From Membranipora membranacea (taxonomy: Eukaryota > Bryozoa > Gymnolaemata > Cheilostomatida > Membraniporidae), in assembly GCA_914767715.1 (NCBI GenBank), contig OU612070.1, positions 25,284,025-25,348,024 on the forward strand: a stretch of DNA of 64,000 nt. The letters are read 5' to 3'. Below are positions 23,451 to 36,715 of this stretch, one piece after another. A program made the translations under genes and the position numbers. Under the pieces are notes generated by a model that saw only the letters and a list, made by a program, of their open reading frames with translations, had not been told where the DNA came from and made no database searches. The first letter of the stretch is position 1, and every line of letters starts with the position of its first letter.

Positions 23451-26348
23451 ATGTCTCAACAACAGCAGAAAGTGTTAGCCCAGGCGTTGAGGAATCTCAA
23501 ACAGTAAGTTGGTACTAGTTTGCTAAATTACACATCTTTCATAAACGTAATCATCTTAAAACCTTTGAAATTTTAACTATATATAACCAGGATTATATCT
23601 CAGAAAAAAATTCATCTCGATCATCTAGAGATCATAAGTAATGCTCAATTTAACTATTTTGATTTTCGCTTCATATATTTTACAACCTGTTAGTCTCTGT
23701 CTTCAATTCTCCAAACACAAAACGTTATCTTTTTTTCTCTTCTTTTTTTACAGTAATTTATTTCGCACTTTATAGAAAACATCCATCCAGAATGATATTG
23801 TCTGCCAGAAAAAAATAGTGTAAAGAAACCCTTGTCCAAAACACCCATAACCTCATTATGAGTTATCCTCTCCATATATCACAAGCAATTAGTATTCACA
23901 TCATTTATATAACAAATGATATGTGCGTTTTGTAGAGAGATAGGTGTTGTGAAAGAAAGTAGACAAAACAGCATGCGTTGGTGTTGCGCAATTAAAGGAG
24001 CTGGAGAGTGCGCAGTTCACTTTCCACCAACAATTCAGGTGAAGAGGTAAGCTATTTAACAGGTACCAAATCTAGTAAAGAACGGATTGCAAAAAGCTGA
24101 TTTGATCACCGATAATAAATTGGTGTACAGCTGTGACACATTAAAATTATATTAATTATAGTAGGTGAAATATTGCTTCTTTGTAGGAGTATTCCTAAAA
24201 AAAGAGCAAATGACAGCCAGCTTGGATGGTGCTGCCTTAAAATTTCAATTGACTATTCTTGCCTTTATCCTTCCAGTGAGAATACGTGTGCAGGATGCCC
24301 TATGGCACCTCCTGGTGATCTGTGTGTCATATGTGGAATCTGTAAGCCAGCATTCTACGAGTAAGTTAATAATTATCCATCAATTAATCAGGCAGAAAAC
24401 CTTAGTGGCTGGATATGCAACTGCATTGATAGACAATTTACCATACAGGATATAAGGGGAGTTTTTTAGACAGTTCTCGACGACAATTGACCACCACTAG
24501 CTCAAGTTAATCTCTCCCAAAACCTACCATCAATTGAAAGAGGGAAGTTCCAAAGTTTTAGTGAATCAATTATCAAAAAATATTTTACATTGATAGATTT
24601 AAAGCTAGTTTCAATATAACAGTATTGAGTTCAAAGCAGTATATTTTTTCTAATTCATTCTTGCCAGACTGAACATCACTGATTTGGAGAAACAAACCTG
24701 ATAATCAACAAAACAGGGTAAACTTACCAGGTATTTTATGTCATTTTCTGTAAAATTTTGTAGGAACCAGGAAAATGAAGAGTTTGCTCTGACAACACAG
24801 AGAGATATGCGGTACCTGAACCAGTCTCCTGTAGGGAACACCAGCCCTGGAAGTAATAAAAGGTGAGAATCATTATTACTCTAGTGAATTATTCTATTTA
24901 GACTATGGCACAATCCTAGGTAATTTTAGTGGAGGTTAATGATATCAATTCAAACAAGAAAACAAAATCTAGCAGGGGCGATAACTAAGCTTATCAATGT
25001 CTTAGGTAAAAAGGATAATCTAGTGGATAATCTAGGTGGCTCAATAGTACTTATGCATCACATTATTCTCTGATTCTTCACCTCCGTAATGATATGCTTC
25101 TTTAAAAAATTGGTCCACTCTAAGTGCATTATATATCTATCGCAGTAGAGGCCTTCTTAAAAACGCTCGCATAAAATTAACCCTGAAAAGGGTGTGATAT
25201 TTGACGTCACAGAGCTGTTAGTGTGCTGTGTTGATAGAAATTCCTCAACAACTTTAGCTAAATAGGTCACGCATCAATATCTTTGTTGACTACACACAGT
25301 ATCCTAGTGGATGCGGTTATATCTATATGGCCAATGTTTTATAATCTTTGACGAGGCTCTCCCCACACAAAATAACGCATTGCTGTCAAAACAAATTATT
25401 GCGGCTCATAATAAATTACCTCATCGATGATTGCAAAATATGCTCATCGGAATGCTCATGCTATTTTTATGCTCATCGTATAAACATCCATGACCATAGA
25501 ATGATACAAGCCCCAATTCACAAAGCCAGAGTTAGTTTATTAGCGGCAATCAATTTGTCTAATATTACTCAACACACGTTATTAAATTTACATCCTCAGT
25601 TTTGGGCAAAATATTTCGATGGCAATAATGTCGTCAGATAACTGATGTTATATAAGTGACGAATCTGTTGATTCAGAAAATAAAGCTTCTGGGGCCATTC
25701 TAGAGGAATGGGGCAGGCAACTGATGGTGAAGGAATGTGTTTCTTCACAAGAACTGACCGTGGAGGATATGCATGCAGAGGTAGGCTTGTTTCTCAAGCG
25801 GAATGACAATAATATTTCAATGGACATAATTGATGACAAATAGATTTTGATTTACATAACCAGCAAAAATTTGTGTCTTGGTTGATGTTTTGTGTTCTGG
25901 CCATTTTTAACAAAATATCAAGAATCTTTGCCACAGTTAACCGCAGCACAGTATTTTTCGGATTTACCTCAGCTCGCCATCTACCCAGCACATTATTTAG
26001 AATTTCATCATCACATAGAATTTTTGTCTGCTGATAAAGTTTCATCAATTAAAAATCTCCAATTATAAATATACAATGGATGGCAAACAGCAGGTCCTCA
26101 GTAAAGTTCACACATTTATACATAAGGCATACTATAAGCTTGTCAGTTTCAAGAATATGAGAACAGTAACACAGTTAATGTCTAAAGCTTTATTTAAAGT
26201 CTAAAGCTATAACAAATTTAAATGCTAATGTCTAAAAATTCTTGATCTCCTTTCCCCGTGCAGCCGATGACTCAGCTATCGCTGGATTATTTTATTATCT
26301 GACCTGCGGCTTACCTCAGTTTATAGTATGTGTCATTTATTCTCAATC

Positions 26349-26393
<45 letters not shown>

Positions 26394-29300
26394 CGTGCTT
26401 GTTGTAACATAAAATCACAGAGTAAGGATATATTTATCCTTACTCTGTGGATATATCCTTGCCATCCTTACTCTGTGATAAAATTCCAAGTTTGTTTGCT
26501 GAGCCAGTGGTTTTCAGTGGAGTATTGTATTCAATGGGGCCTTTCATAGAATACCTTACTACACAATATAGCCTTAGTTTGGTGCTCTGTGTTGACCTAC
26601 ATTTGCAGAAATCACACAAATAAGCTGACTTTTTAGACCATCATATCTCAAATTTGGGGATGGGGATGCCAGTGCCCTTCCATGAGGTGGCAATTGAGAT
26701 ATGGGTGCATAGGCTCATAGTGGAAAATGAAAATCAGCACCATGGATTTTCCGCTGTATTGAATACAAGATAGCTCTGTTTGTTTTGCTTTTACGATAGG
26801 CTGATCACTCAAACAGCTCTCTGACGTCACAAAACGTTAGCCTGGCTTGATGTGAGCGTTTTCGGGAAGGCCTCTACTGTGATAGATATAAAATGCACTA
26901 AGAGTGGACCAATTTTCTAAAGAAGCACATCATTACGGAGCTGAAGAATCAGAGAGTAATTTGATACGTGAATAAAATTGATCCACCTAGTTGTTTAAAT
27001 ATATAAAAATATCTGTTATAAAGCACTTGTGTGACTATGATAATGGTTTAAGATTGTCCCATAAAAACACAATTATTATTTCTTAACCTATTGGGATAAT
27101 TAAATACCTCTCTACCGATTCCTCTTTTAGTGAGGATATGTGTGCAGGATGCCCTATGCTTCTGCCTGGTGATCTGTGTGTCACATGTGGAATTTGTAAG
27201 CCAGCATTCTACGGGTAAGTTAAAAAAACAGAAATTGACCACAAGAAAAAAACACAAAGAACCAGCTTGGTCGGTTAAATGATGATTCACGATGACCAGG
27301 ATGCACAACTTTTATATTTCATGAGCAAAGTGTAGATTGATTGTGCAGGCCATGTGCTTAATTTAAAAATCAAATATGAGACAAATAAAAAGCCATGGAT
27401 CTGTGAGTTCAATCTGTTGCATATTGTTGTCTTGCTTTAAGTATAAAGCTAATCATCAATCGATGAAGTGCAAACTTACCAGGTATTTTATGTCATTTTC
27501 TGTATAATTTTGTAGGAATCAGAAAAATGAAGAGTTTGCTCTGACAACACAGAGAGATATGCGGTACCTGAACCAGTCTCCTGTGAGGAACACCAGCCCT
27601 GGAAGTAATAAAAGGTGAGAATTAATATTACTCTAGTGAATTATTCTATTTAGACTATGGCACAATCCTAGGTAATTTTAGTGGAGGTTAATGATATCAA
27701 TTCAAACAAGAAAACAAAATCTAGCCATCAATATCTTGGATTATCAACGTGTTAGTTTGAAAGGTTCATCTAGTTTAAGGTATAGTAACGCCTTTTTTTC
27801 TTAACGATTAATCATATTATTTCATATACCATCGGAAAGCTTTTGATGTCAGGATAGCAGAAAACCAAATTTCAGCGACGTAATATCATGTGATGTAATG
27901 TAATCAATCCACATATCATTCTAGTGTTATAGGGATAACTTTCAAACAAATGAAGACAGAACCAATTTTTTTTCTGTCATTGCTTTCAATACACTCTTAG
28001 TTTCAATGTAACTACTAATATTTATACAGCGCACAGTCGTTGATCGTTTTGGGACGTTGTCAAAAAATAGCGAATTTGTGACAAAGAATCACTTTAAGAA
28101 AATGTTTGTTACCATAAATGTGTTTGGGGTGCAACTTTAATATTGTCAAGCCGCTATCACAAGATGTGCTGGATCATATCTAGGCATCGGGATAACTTCT
28201 ACAACTATCATATTGGAACAAAAATAAAGCCAAGGACTACCACGTTTGTCTCATAAAAAGACACATTCTAAGGAGTTATTTTTCCACCGACATAGTATCC
28301 ACGGTGGTTAATCGGATGCATTATCTTAGCCGTTCACACCTTGTAGTAGCAGGGTGACCAAATTTGAATACCTCCAAACGGCCAGTTTAAGCTTATTCGT
28401 ATTTGATGCATCCCTATTTTTACCCAATTATAGTTATGATGTCCCAATTTCGAAAAATGGATAAGTATATATATACCCTAGAATAAAAAATTGTGGTCAA
28501 ATGTATTCTAGAGCAAACATGGGTGTGAATATTGAAAAAATTATGCTTCTATCACCAACAGTTCAAAAGTTAGTATGAAAACAAGGTTGCATCTTCAGGA
28601 TTTATGATGGCTGTAACATTGCCATGACCTGACGCAAATAGCTATAAGTTTTTTTAGATCCTGGTGTTGCGAGCTTTCCAATGACATAAAGAAAATCATA
28701 ATTGGTTGGTGTCGTTACTCTACCTTATATATATATATATATATATACAACAATCTGTATTCTAGCTAAGATAACTATGATAATGTTTTAAGATTGTCCC
28801 AGAAAAACACAATTATTTTTTCTTAACCTATTGGGATAATTAAATACCTCTCTACCGATTCCTCTTTTAGTGAGAATATGTGTGCAGCATGCCCTATGCT
28901 TCTGCCTGGTGATCTGTGTGTCACATGTGGAATTTGTAAGCCAGCATTCTACGGGTAAGTTAACAAAAAACAGAAATTGACTACATGAAAAAACACAAAG
29001 AACCAGCTTGGTCGGTTAAATGAGGATTCATGATGACCAGGAGGCACAACTTTTATATTTCATGAGCAAAGTGTAGATTGATAGTGCAGGCCATGTGCTC
29101 AATTTAAAAAGCAAATATGAGATGAATAAAAAGCCATGCAATTTGGATCTTTGAGTTCAATCCGTCGCATATTGTTGTCTTGCTTTAAGTATAAAGCTAA
29201 TCAGCAATCGATGAAGTGCAAACTTACCAGGTATTTTCTGTAAAATTTTGTAGGAATCAGGAAAATGTAGTGTCGGCTCTGACAACACAGAGAGATATGC

Positions 29301-32300
29301 GGTACCTGAACCAGTCTCCTGTAGGGAACACCAGCCCTGGAAGTAATAAAAGGTGAGAATCATTATTACTCTAGTGATTTATTCTATTTAGACTATGGTA
29401 CATGGGCAAGTTATTCCAGTCAAGTTTCGAATTTGGACTCTCACAGGTAAGTAGGACTTGGTAGGGGAACTTTCCATCTTCATCAACGGTAAGATATGAA
29501 TACTGATTGGAGATTGATGGCTTAGTAGTATGTGTAATACTAGTGAAATGACAGCACTACAATTTTTTATTCTTCGCTCTTCTCAAAATATTCATACAAT
29601 ATTCATACTTAACAAAAGCATGAATCCTCCAACACATATTTAATATTTTACGCAGTATATTCTATGCATTTTCAGAATGGATGATGTGATGCTAGACCAG
29701 CTTGGTGACACTCCTAAGACGAGGTAATGTCTAACATATAAATATTCCTTTGAGTTAGATTAGGAGCAATAAGTAAAACTTTATAAACTGAAAACTGGCC
29801 CTGCTTTCGAATTTGTGTCCAATAATAACTGTTGTTTCAGAATGGAATGCCAACGACGATGGATCAATCAAGGCTTTGGCTCATATCAACAACCAAATGA
29901 TAATTATGAATAGAAGAGACAGGGCTAGGGGACTAGGGATATATATTATTGCTCTTAAGTCACAGGTACTCAATTTGTCCATTGTAGACTGAATGACCCA
30001 AAGAAAAGAAAGTTGGCTTACGAAATACCATCAGCAACTTTTGATGTCACACCAGTGAGTATTCTGTAACTGTAGTACACACACCCTCAGAGTTTCTGAA
30101 AAGAGACATCACTCAATTATTAGGAGTCAAATCTGTTTATGCCGTATGCCGTTCATTTTTGCTATAAGCTGTATGGTTTTAAAGGTTGACGGGTGAAAAA
30201 GGTTTTATCCGGTATCAAAGGCCTTATTTCTAATTCAGTAGCATTTACTCTTTGGACAATCAAACCCGGATGGCAATATTTTTGTGAAGGGTATAGGGCT
30301 GCATCATATCTGAACCCGCATATGCAAGACAACATGTTTGATTCGGCTAAGCTATGGTAAGCTGGACTTGTCACAGAAACTTTGAATTCTGGTGTCTGCG
30401 ATAAAAAGCCATTTTGCGTTACAAGTACAAGAAGAACTATGTCAATATTTGTTTAACTCACCAATTCACAAGTTATAGTATAGGTTGATTGATGTTGTCC
30501 CTATCATTTTAGCCTGCTGATAACAAACGTAAAAGGAATGCTTGGCAGCAAAGGTCAGAGAAGGCAATACCTTGCAAGGCTGTCCCCAACTCAGTGAGTT
30601 TCTTATAATCTGTTATCTAATAGGAATAAATGGCAAATTGTAATTTATCACCGAGTTAAAATTGTGCATTAAGAATACATCAATAAAGCTTGTTTTAATA
30701 CTCAAACAAAAATTATTGGTAGATATCCAATGCATCAGTCAATTATAGGGCCACCAGGGTTTCAATCTATTGAGCTTATAATGACTGCGGTACTCATTTA
30801 TGACTGTGATATCCCTTTGATGTTAAATTATAATTAATAAATCGGAGTTAGGAGCTCTTGAAATAAAATATCAATGCTCTATTTTTGATCCACACCAGAG
30901 TGAAAAATGTTACACTTTAATCTTCATATGCCAAGCTGGGCAGAAGGAGGAAGGGCTCGTTGGCTCAACTTCATATTGAATTGATCTGTGTCTAAATACC
31001 TGTCATTGTTGAGTTCTAAATGTTTTCTCTTCTTCTCCAGTTTGTGCTACGCAGTCCACAAGATGGCCATTGCATACTACATTCTGTCACTGCCATCACT
31101 TCAGAGAAAAAAGCAGATTTGATGAACAAAATAAGAAGGGAGGTACAAAACAACTATGAGACGTATGGCATCTTTCTTGGTATGTCAGTTGAGGAGGCTC
31201 TCGCCGAATTGGACATATATTTTAACACCAAGAACTTTAACTTTCCAATAGTTGATAATATTTTTTCAATCATAGGTAACATATATAATACCCCTGTGCA
31301 TATTCATGACCCCAACCATTCGGGTCGTATTTACAGCCACCCAGATGGTAGTTCGTTGAATATTGGTATGCATTTGTTACGGACTCACCAGCACTATGAT
31401 GCATTATTTATGGAAATAGGTCTTGAAAGTGATAATGACACAGGCAATTTGGACCAATTAGAACCTTTAATTGAAACAACTCAAGAACCAATGCCAGATG
31501 TTTTGGAAGGTCCCAACAAAACTGGTGGTGAAGTAATCTACCTGAGTGATTCAGACTGCGAGGTTTTGGGGAACCAAACGTCAAATAGCTCTGACTGCGA
31601 AATAATCGATATATCTCCTTCCTTTGAAAATGGTCCCTCTGTAAGTTTCTGCAAACCTGTATCCCTAGCAAAATCTGAGTCAGCGGTGGAAAATCTGAAA
31701 TTTGACCCATCATCATACCTTACCAAACCTCTACATAATACAGTAGATCAATTAGATGCCTTTACTAAAAGTACTATGAAAATTCAGAACAAAGTACCAT
31801 TTAAATTTAATGCAATCGGAACATGGCTAATTGATATGGGTAAATTGCCAAACAGGAGAGATCTCACAAGAGATGGACATGGTCAATTTATAAACCGAAG
31901 CGGCCCAACCAAATTTTATATGGCAGATTACAGTCAGGGTAATGACGAAAATTATGACTATTTAATAAAGACCACATATTATCGTCATAAATTTCAGGAA
32001 GAATTTTCAAGGAAAACAGTTACTTTCCGGAAAAGAGAGGAAAAGCTCCCAAGCCAGGCCCTATTGATCTATGACTTTGAGGGCCAAGTTGTTGAAGTGC
32101 ATGACATGCCACATGGCAACTCAAAAAGTAACCGGCCCTATTCAAAATCCAAAGAAAGTATGAGAGATAACATTAAAAACCAGGCCAAATTAGGGGTACG
32201 GCCAAAAACTATATACCACGATAATACCGATACTTTGGCAGACACAATTGAAAACCCAAGAAACATGAGAGAGATTTATGACTTGTCAAAACAAAATTAT

Positions 32301-33689
32301 GTAGCAGATAAAATTTTAACTCTAGTTAATGAAAGTAAAAAGGCAGAAAGCGGGATTATGGAATTAACTGAAGCGCCATCACTATTCATTATGATTGCAA
32401 ATCAATGGCAGCTAGACATGCTCGAGCTGGCGATTGAAAATAGACAGATTTTGTGCATGGATATGACATATAATGTCACGAAATACTATCTTTCAGCAAT
32501 AGTATTCAAAAATCCATATTTGGTCACTGAAAATGGAAATTCCCCTTTTATTCTAGGTCCTCTCATCCTTCACCAGGAACATTCTACCCACATATATGCC
32601 AAATTTGCGGCAGCACTTATAAACACTAGGCCTCATTTAAAAAACAAAATATTTACGCTAGGCACAGATGCAGCATTAGAAATGCACAATGGCTTCAAGA
32701 TTCACTTTCCAAATATGAATCTTGTACTTTGTCGTAAGCATTTAGAAGATGGAATCAAAAGAAAAATTGTGGAATTAAAATTAAGTGCGTTGCAAAATGA
32801 GATTTTAGGGGATATATTTTATAGAAAACACTGCCTTATCAATTCCAATACAGAAAAAGAATTTACAACTGAGCTTGCTAATTATCGTAGAAAATGGGGG
32901 GATAAATTTTACAATTATATAAACACAAAAACCAGACTGTATTGCACAGGGGCAATAGCTCCCTGCAGACTTCAGGCAGGCCTGGAAATTGATGGGAAAT
33001 TTTATAATAATGGAAGTGAGTCAATGAATTTGATTTTAAAAGAAAAGGGAAAAGGCAGGAAAACAACCATAATAGCGGCGTACCACCATGTATTGAGCGT
33101 TTCAGACCAGCAGAAAAAGGACATGGAGAGAGCCATAATTGGGCGCGGAAATAAGCTGATGCTGAGCACATATTTCAGTCACTTGGCTATAGAAAAAGTT
33201 AAATGGGATAAATTGACCCCTCAACAGAGGAAGTTGGAGCTGGACAAAACAATTAAAAAATTAGTAACTAAGAGAAAACGTAGTGCAAGTACACTCTCAG
33301 TCAAACTCAATTCAAATTTATCTAGCAGAGAGAAGATATTGGAAGTAAGTTCGCCAAGTAGTGGCCGTAAGCCATCGCAAAAAATAAGGTCTCGTACAAG
33401 AATTTGTAAAATCAGCCATGATGGGAAGATGGTTATAAAAAGAACTGAGCTAGTGATTAACTCTGTACATTGCGTTGCTTGCAGAAAAAAAATCATTAAA
33501 TTTAAAGGCCCACCACATAACTTAGTGGTGTGCCATGAATTGGAAGAGCCCTCATACTGTCATTTGACATGTCTTGAGGGTGAGTCTGAATTTCAAGACA
33601 AACCACTGCATTTGTGCTGTCATTTAGAGCGTCTAATTACTCCAACCCATACCAAATTTATCCAATTCAAGACCTGTAGCCAATTGTAA
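23451..33689 (+). CDS. Multi-exon gene: Cys-rich cassettes + OTU protease core + MULE transposase core
   Basis: Exons by eye: 23451-23503, 23936-24046, 24187-24360, 24764-24862, 27131-27214, 27516-27614, 28871-28954, 29254-29352, 29676-29723, 29988-30054, 30513-30593, 31041-33689. All have GT-AG borders and join in one frame to ~1215 residues. The start (MSQQQQKVLAQALRNLKQ) is followed by three pairs of a Cys-rich exon and a linker exon, then basic stretches (DPKKRKLAYE, NKRKRNAW). The last exon has an OTU-like core with DGHC at 31062 and HYDALF at 31392, a MULE-like DDE core with D at 32460 (CMDMTYN), D at 32667 (GTDAALE), CRKH at 32730 and E at 33018 (GSESMN), and a final Cys/His cluster (CVACRKK, YCHLTC, LCCH). 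An AATAAA follows at 33706. It could be a spliced transposon or a domesticated gene; its function is unknown. Confidence 0.72.
25032..26990. mobile_element. Inverted-repeat element inside the cassette 1-2 intron
   Basis: The left arm from CTAGGTGG (25032) to about 25225 is complementary to the right arm from about 26795 to CCACCTAG (26990), roughly 200 bp at about 80% identity. Words such as GGTCCACTC and GTAGAGGCCTTC are conserved. Total length is 1.96 kb. No complete transposase frame is seen inside. A (CA)n run lies at 26352-26390. No clear target duplication. It lies wholly within one intron of the OTU-MULE gene. Confidence 0.8.
26415..26478. mobile_element. Miniature hairpin with the TCACAGAGTAAGG terminus
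   Basis: A 64-bp palindromic unit starts TCACAGAGTAAGGATA and ends TCCTTACTCTGTGA, with a second internal copy of the terminus in inverted orientation. It shares its ends with the 0.7-kb element at 22148-22856, so it is probably a deletion derivative. It lies within the 25032-26990 element. Confidence 0.85.
29841..29913 (+). CDS. Possible alternative terminal exon of the OTU-MULE gene
   Basis: After a good TTGTTTCAG acceptor, the sequence is in phase with the upstream exon ending at 29723. It reads RMECQRRWINQGFGSYQQ, then PNDNYE and a TAG at 29911. Using it would end the protein before the OTU and transposase domains, giving a short cassette-only form. The next exon at 29988 has an equally good acceptor in the same phase, so this could be alternative splicing or just intron. 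Confidence 0.35.
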
Positions 33690-33705
33690 ATTAACTTTAA
33701 TTACA

Positions 33706-33711
33706 AATAAA
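33706..33711 (+). terminator. Polyadenylation signal AATAAA of the OTU-MULE gene
   Basis: A canonical AATAAA lies 17 bp after the TAA stop codon of the large last exon. From 33730 to 34110 the DNA repeats TTTTTAATTTTTAAAGTA-like segments about 100 bp apart and encodes nothing recognisable. Confidence 0.5.
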
Positions 33712-34119
33712 TATGTCAATTTTATGTAATGTTTTAGGGCAATTGTTATGTTATAATCATAGGTTGTATATTACTGCAACATGGTAGCCTATATTTGTTT
33801 TTTTAATTTTTAAAGTAAAATTATTTTCAAGTTCTCTTTCTATGATGTTTATTGTAACATGGTATACTTTTTTTAATTTTAAAAGTACAGTTATTTTCAA
33901 GTTTTCTTTCTGTGCTATAAATATATTTTCATCTAGAAAATATTTCTTCACTTACGTGTAAATACATCTTATGTAAATTTCCTGTTGACGGTTGATAAAA
34001 AGTCATGTTTTTAAAGTCATTGCAATATCTTAAATACTTAAACGTTTGACATTTATTGTTACATGATATAGTTGTTTTTAATTTTTGAAGAAACTTTATT
34101 ATTTTTAAATTTCCTTCTT

Positions 34120-36700
34120 TGAAATAATCATATATTCATAAAATCACAGCTCATATAATTACATATTGAAATGTTAGCTAGGTGAAGGATTGGCAAGGTT
34201 TGATTCAATATGTTGGAGATTAACATGACGGCCAATCTGTTATTGACAGCCCATTTAATGGTGTATTGGATTTTAATATTGTTGGGTTTTAATATCAAAG
34301 TGGTATCTATACCATCCACCAATTAAGTCAGAATGCTGATCAATATGTAATTTCCCAATGCCAAATTAGAGTTTTTTTATTAACAATTGAAGCTGGATCT
34401 ACTTAGCTACACAACGATTGAGATATAATTTAGTTGTTCATGAGCCTTAGGACTGCTAACTTTGATGTGGAGCATGGACACAGAGCAGTGAGAGGCATTC
34501 GCTTGGGAGGCCCTATAATTGAGTTGAGGCAGGGTTTATGTAGGATCCCATGAATGGTCTGGCAGACCGACTGTGTGTACACCAAGAACGGTGAGGGGCA
34601 GCCACTCCCTCATTTATACGTCCTGGTGCCTTTAGTCAAGAAAGTTCAGACAGCTGTCACTCTAGTCCCTGGACTATTTAGTTGTTTCCTTTTTATCTTA
34701 CATAATTGATTACTTCACACGCAGTCATTGATATCCATCCTTTAAGCAGCATAAAAAAACTTATGAAGAGCTGTCAACAAAGTTTTTTTAGATGCACAAT
34801 ACAATGGCATTAGTGAGTCGGGGTAAAATATCTGTGAAATACAGCAGACAGACCAAACAGTACTTCAGGTCAAACTTGCCAGTTTTTGATGCAGGGAGTT
34901 CGGTACGTTCTCCCTGCTGTAAGTGGGCAAGTTATCTGAGGATTATTATTTTCACAAGAGTTGTGTACTCTCGGACATTTATACTAAAAGGTTGACAACT
35001 CCAATGTATTATCATTACCTTTGTTTATTGAATAGCAGCTGTTGTGAGGATAGCGGATATCTTCATCAAAACCTGGAAATAGTCAACAGTACTTATTTTA
35101 CAGCCCCGCTTCTACAAACTTTATACGATTAATGATATTACTCTTTATTAAATATGCACACACTCCATTGGCTAGGATACAAGTTTTGTACCCCAGCAAA
35201 TAGAGTCTTTTAGTGAAGATTTCTTTTATTTGAATAAATAGAAGGCAGAAGCATGTTATCCCAGAATTTAAGGAAGTTACCATGTTGATAGGATCATGCT
35301 TAAATTTTTTGAAAAATGGCTTGAAAATGCAAAAGGTATTGTTGCTTTGAACAGGCAATAGTTTCGATACATTGTAAGGGAGCCATAACAATCTGGCATG
35401 AAATATCTGTGTCAACCATATTCTTCAAATTCAATTCTCTCTTGGGTATTATGGGAAAGAGAAAACCATTTGCTAGTTTTGCTGATATGTTGATATAATT
35501 TTACTTCAGTATGATAGCAGATGATAGCAGTTAAATTTTAAATGTTTCAATTCTCTAAGGTGGCACAAAAGTGTAATGTGACCCCCTGTACTCGAGGTAC
35601 AGAGTATGATACAAACCGACAGACTGTTGTGTGATCTCCTTCCAACTACATTAGCATAAATCACAGACGGTAAATTTATGTATATCGACTCATGTGGCTA
35701 CTCATCATGGAATAGTCATCTGCATCTGTTAATAAATCAAGTAAGATCATGTCTCACCAATGCTCTATAGATAATAACAGTGACTCAGGAATACTAACAC
35801 ATCCATACATACGTGTTTAACAGGATTTATCTCAGCACCAAACAAGCAGTTTCTGAAACAGGTCAGCGTCAGCAATACACCCGCGAAACTGAAAACAAGA
35901 AAATTTTTACCAGAATTTTGTAAAAGTTAAACCTGTAATCGTACATCATTAGTTAACTTCACCAGTAAATAAAACAAGCTCAATGCATATTAAGCGAGCC
36001 TAGCTTACGCAACCACAGATTAATTTCTGAACTAACCACACGCAAGGGTACTACTCTAACTTCGCTAGTCAGGCAACAGGAGTTTCACAACAGAACACTT
36101 TGCCGTATAAAGAATGGGGGTGGTGGATGGAATGACACAGATATACACTTTCCTTCCAAATCCCAGTTCTACCTTACTTTATAGCCATACTCATATTGAG
36201 TTGTAGGTGTGATTGCTGTGAGCAAACATACTCAGAGTAGCCTTAATATATAGCCCTTATTATCTCAGAGGCCCATTTTATGCTTGATTTTAAGTTTTGT
36301 TGAAAAAAAGTAGAAAAAAAAGAGAAGGGCCTTAACGATTAGGCTGGGGAACCATTGGACAAAGCACACAACAACCAATTCACCACAGGTTCAGAGAGTT
36401 GAGACAATACTTCACTAGCTGAGCCTACAGTAGAGTAAGACTTTGATATATGATATTAAATTAATAAAATATAATCTTTGAAAATAAAATATTAATTAAA
36501 AACCTACTACTAGCTAAAGGGAGAACAGTCTGCCAGTCTGTCATTGCAAATGGACATTGATTGAGTTTTCCAAAGCTGTACAGGGCAGTGAGTTATTCAT
36601 TTGAGTGGTGTGGATTGGCTCTCTCCCTCTCCTACTACCTACACTGTTTGGACTTTGGTGCACAAATCTTTATTAATTAGCAAATCTCAATAAGTAAACA
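34120..36700. other. Non-coding stretch
   Basis: No gene, RNA or mobile element recognised. Short open frames (34792-35132 plus strand, 35098-35415 minus strand) have no recognisable domain. Confidence 0.45.
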
Positions 36701-36715
36701 TTGAAATGAAGAAGG

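Larger units (their letters stand above)
24277..29352 (+). repeat. Tandemly triplicated two-exon cassette with introns
   Basis: Cassette exon A is 84 nt (24277-24360, 27131-27214, 28871-28954) and exon B is 99 nt (24764-24862, 27516-27614, 29254-29352). A encodes C-x2-C-x8-C-x2-C-x2-C (CAGCP ... LCVTCGICKPAFY), which could bind zinc. B encodes FALTTQRDMRYLNQSP and a GSNKR end. All borders are phase 2, so any cassette can be skipped or included without a frameshift. Flanking introns are also nearly identical (for example after B1 and B2, and before A2 and A3), so the copies are recent. In copy 1, exon A can be read through from 24187; copies 2 and 3 begin only at the internal acceptor. Confidence 0.85.

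Noticed and set aside
25652-25783. Possible extra coding exon (SDESVDSENKASGAILEEWG) in the cassette 1-2 intron
   Set aside because: It is open with a GTAGGC donor, but its phases do not fit the neighbouring cassette exons and it lies inside an inverted-repeat element.
31020-31040. ATG at 31020 as the start of the large OTU-MULE frame
   Set aside because: The 21 bases from it include a pyrimidine tract and a TTCTCCAG acceptor; upstream exons join in phase at 31041. A start at 31020 would be intron sequence.
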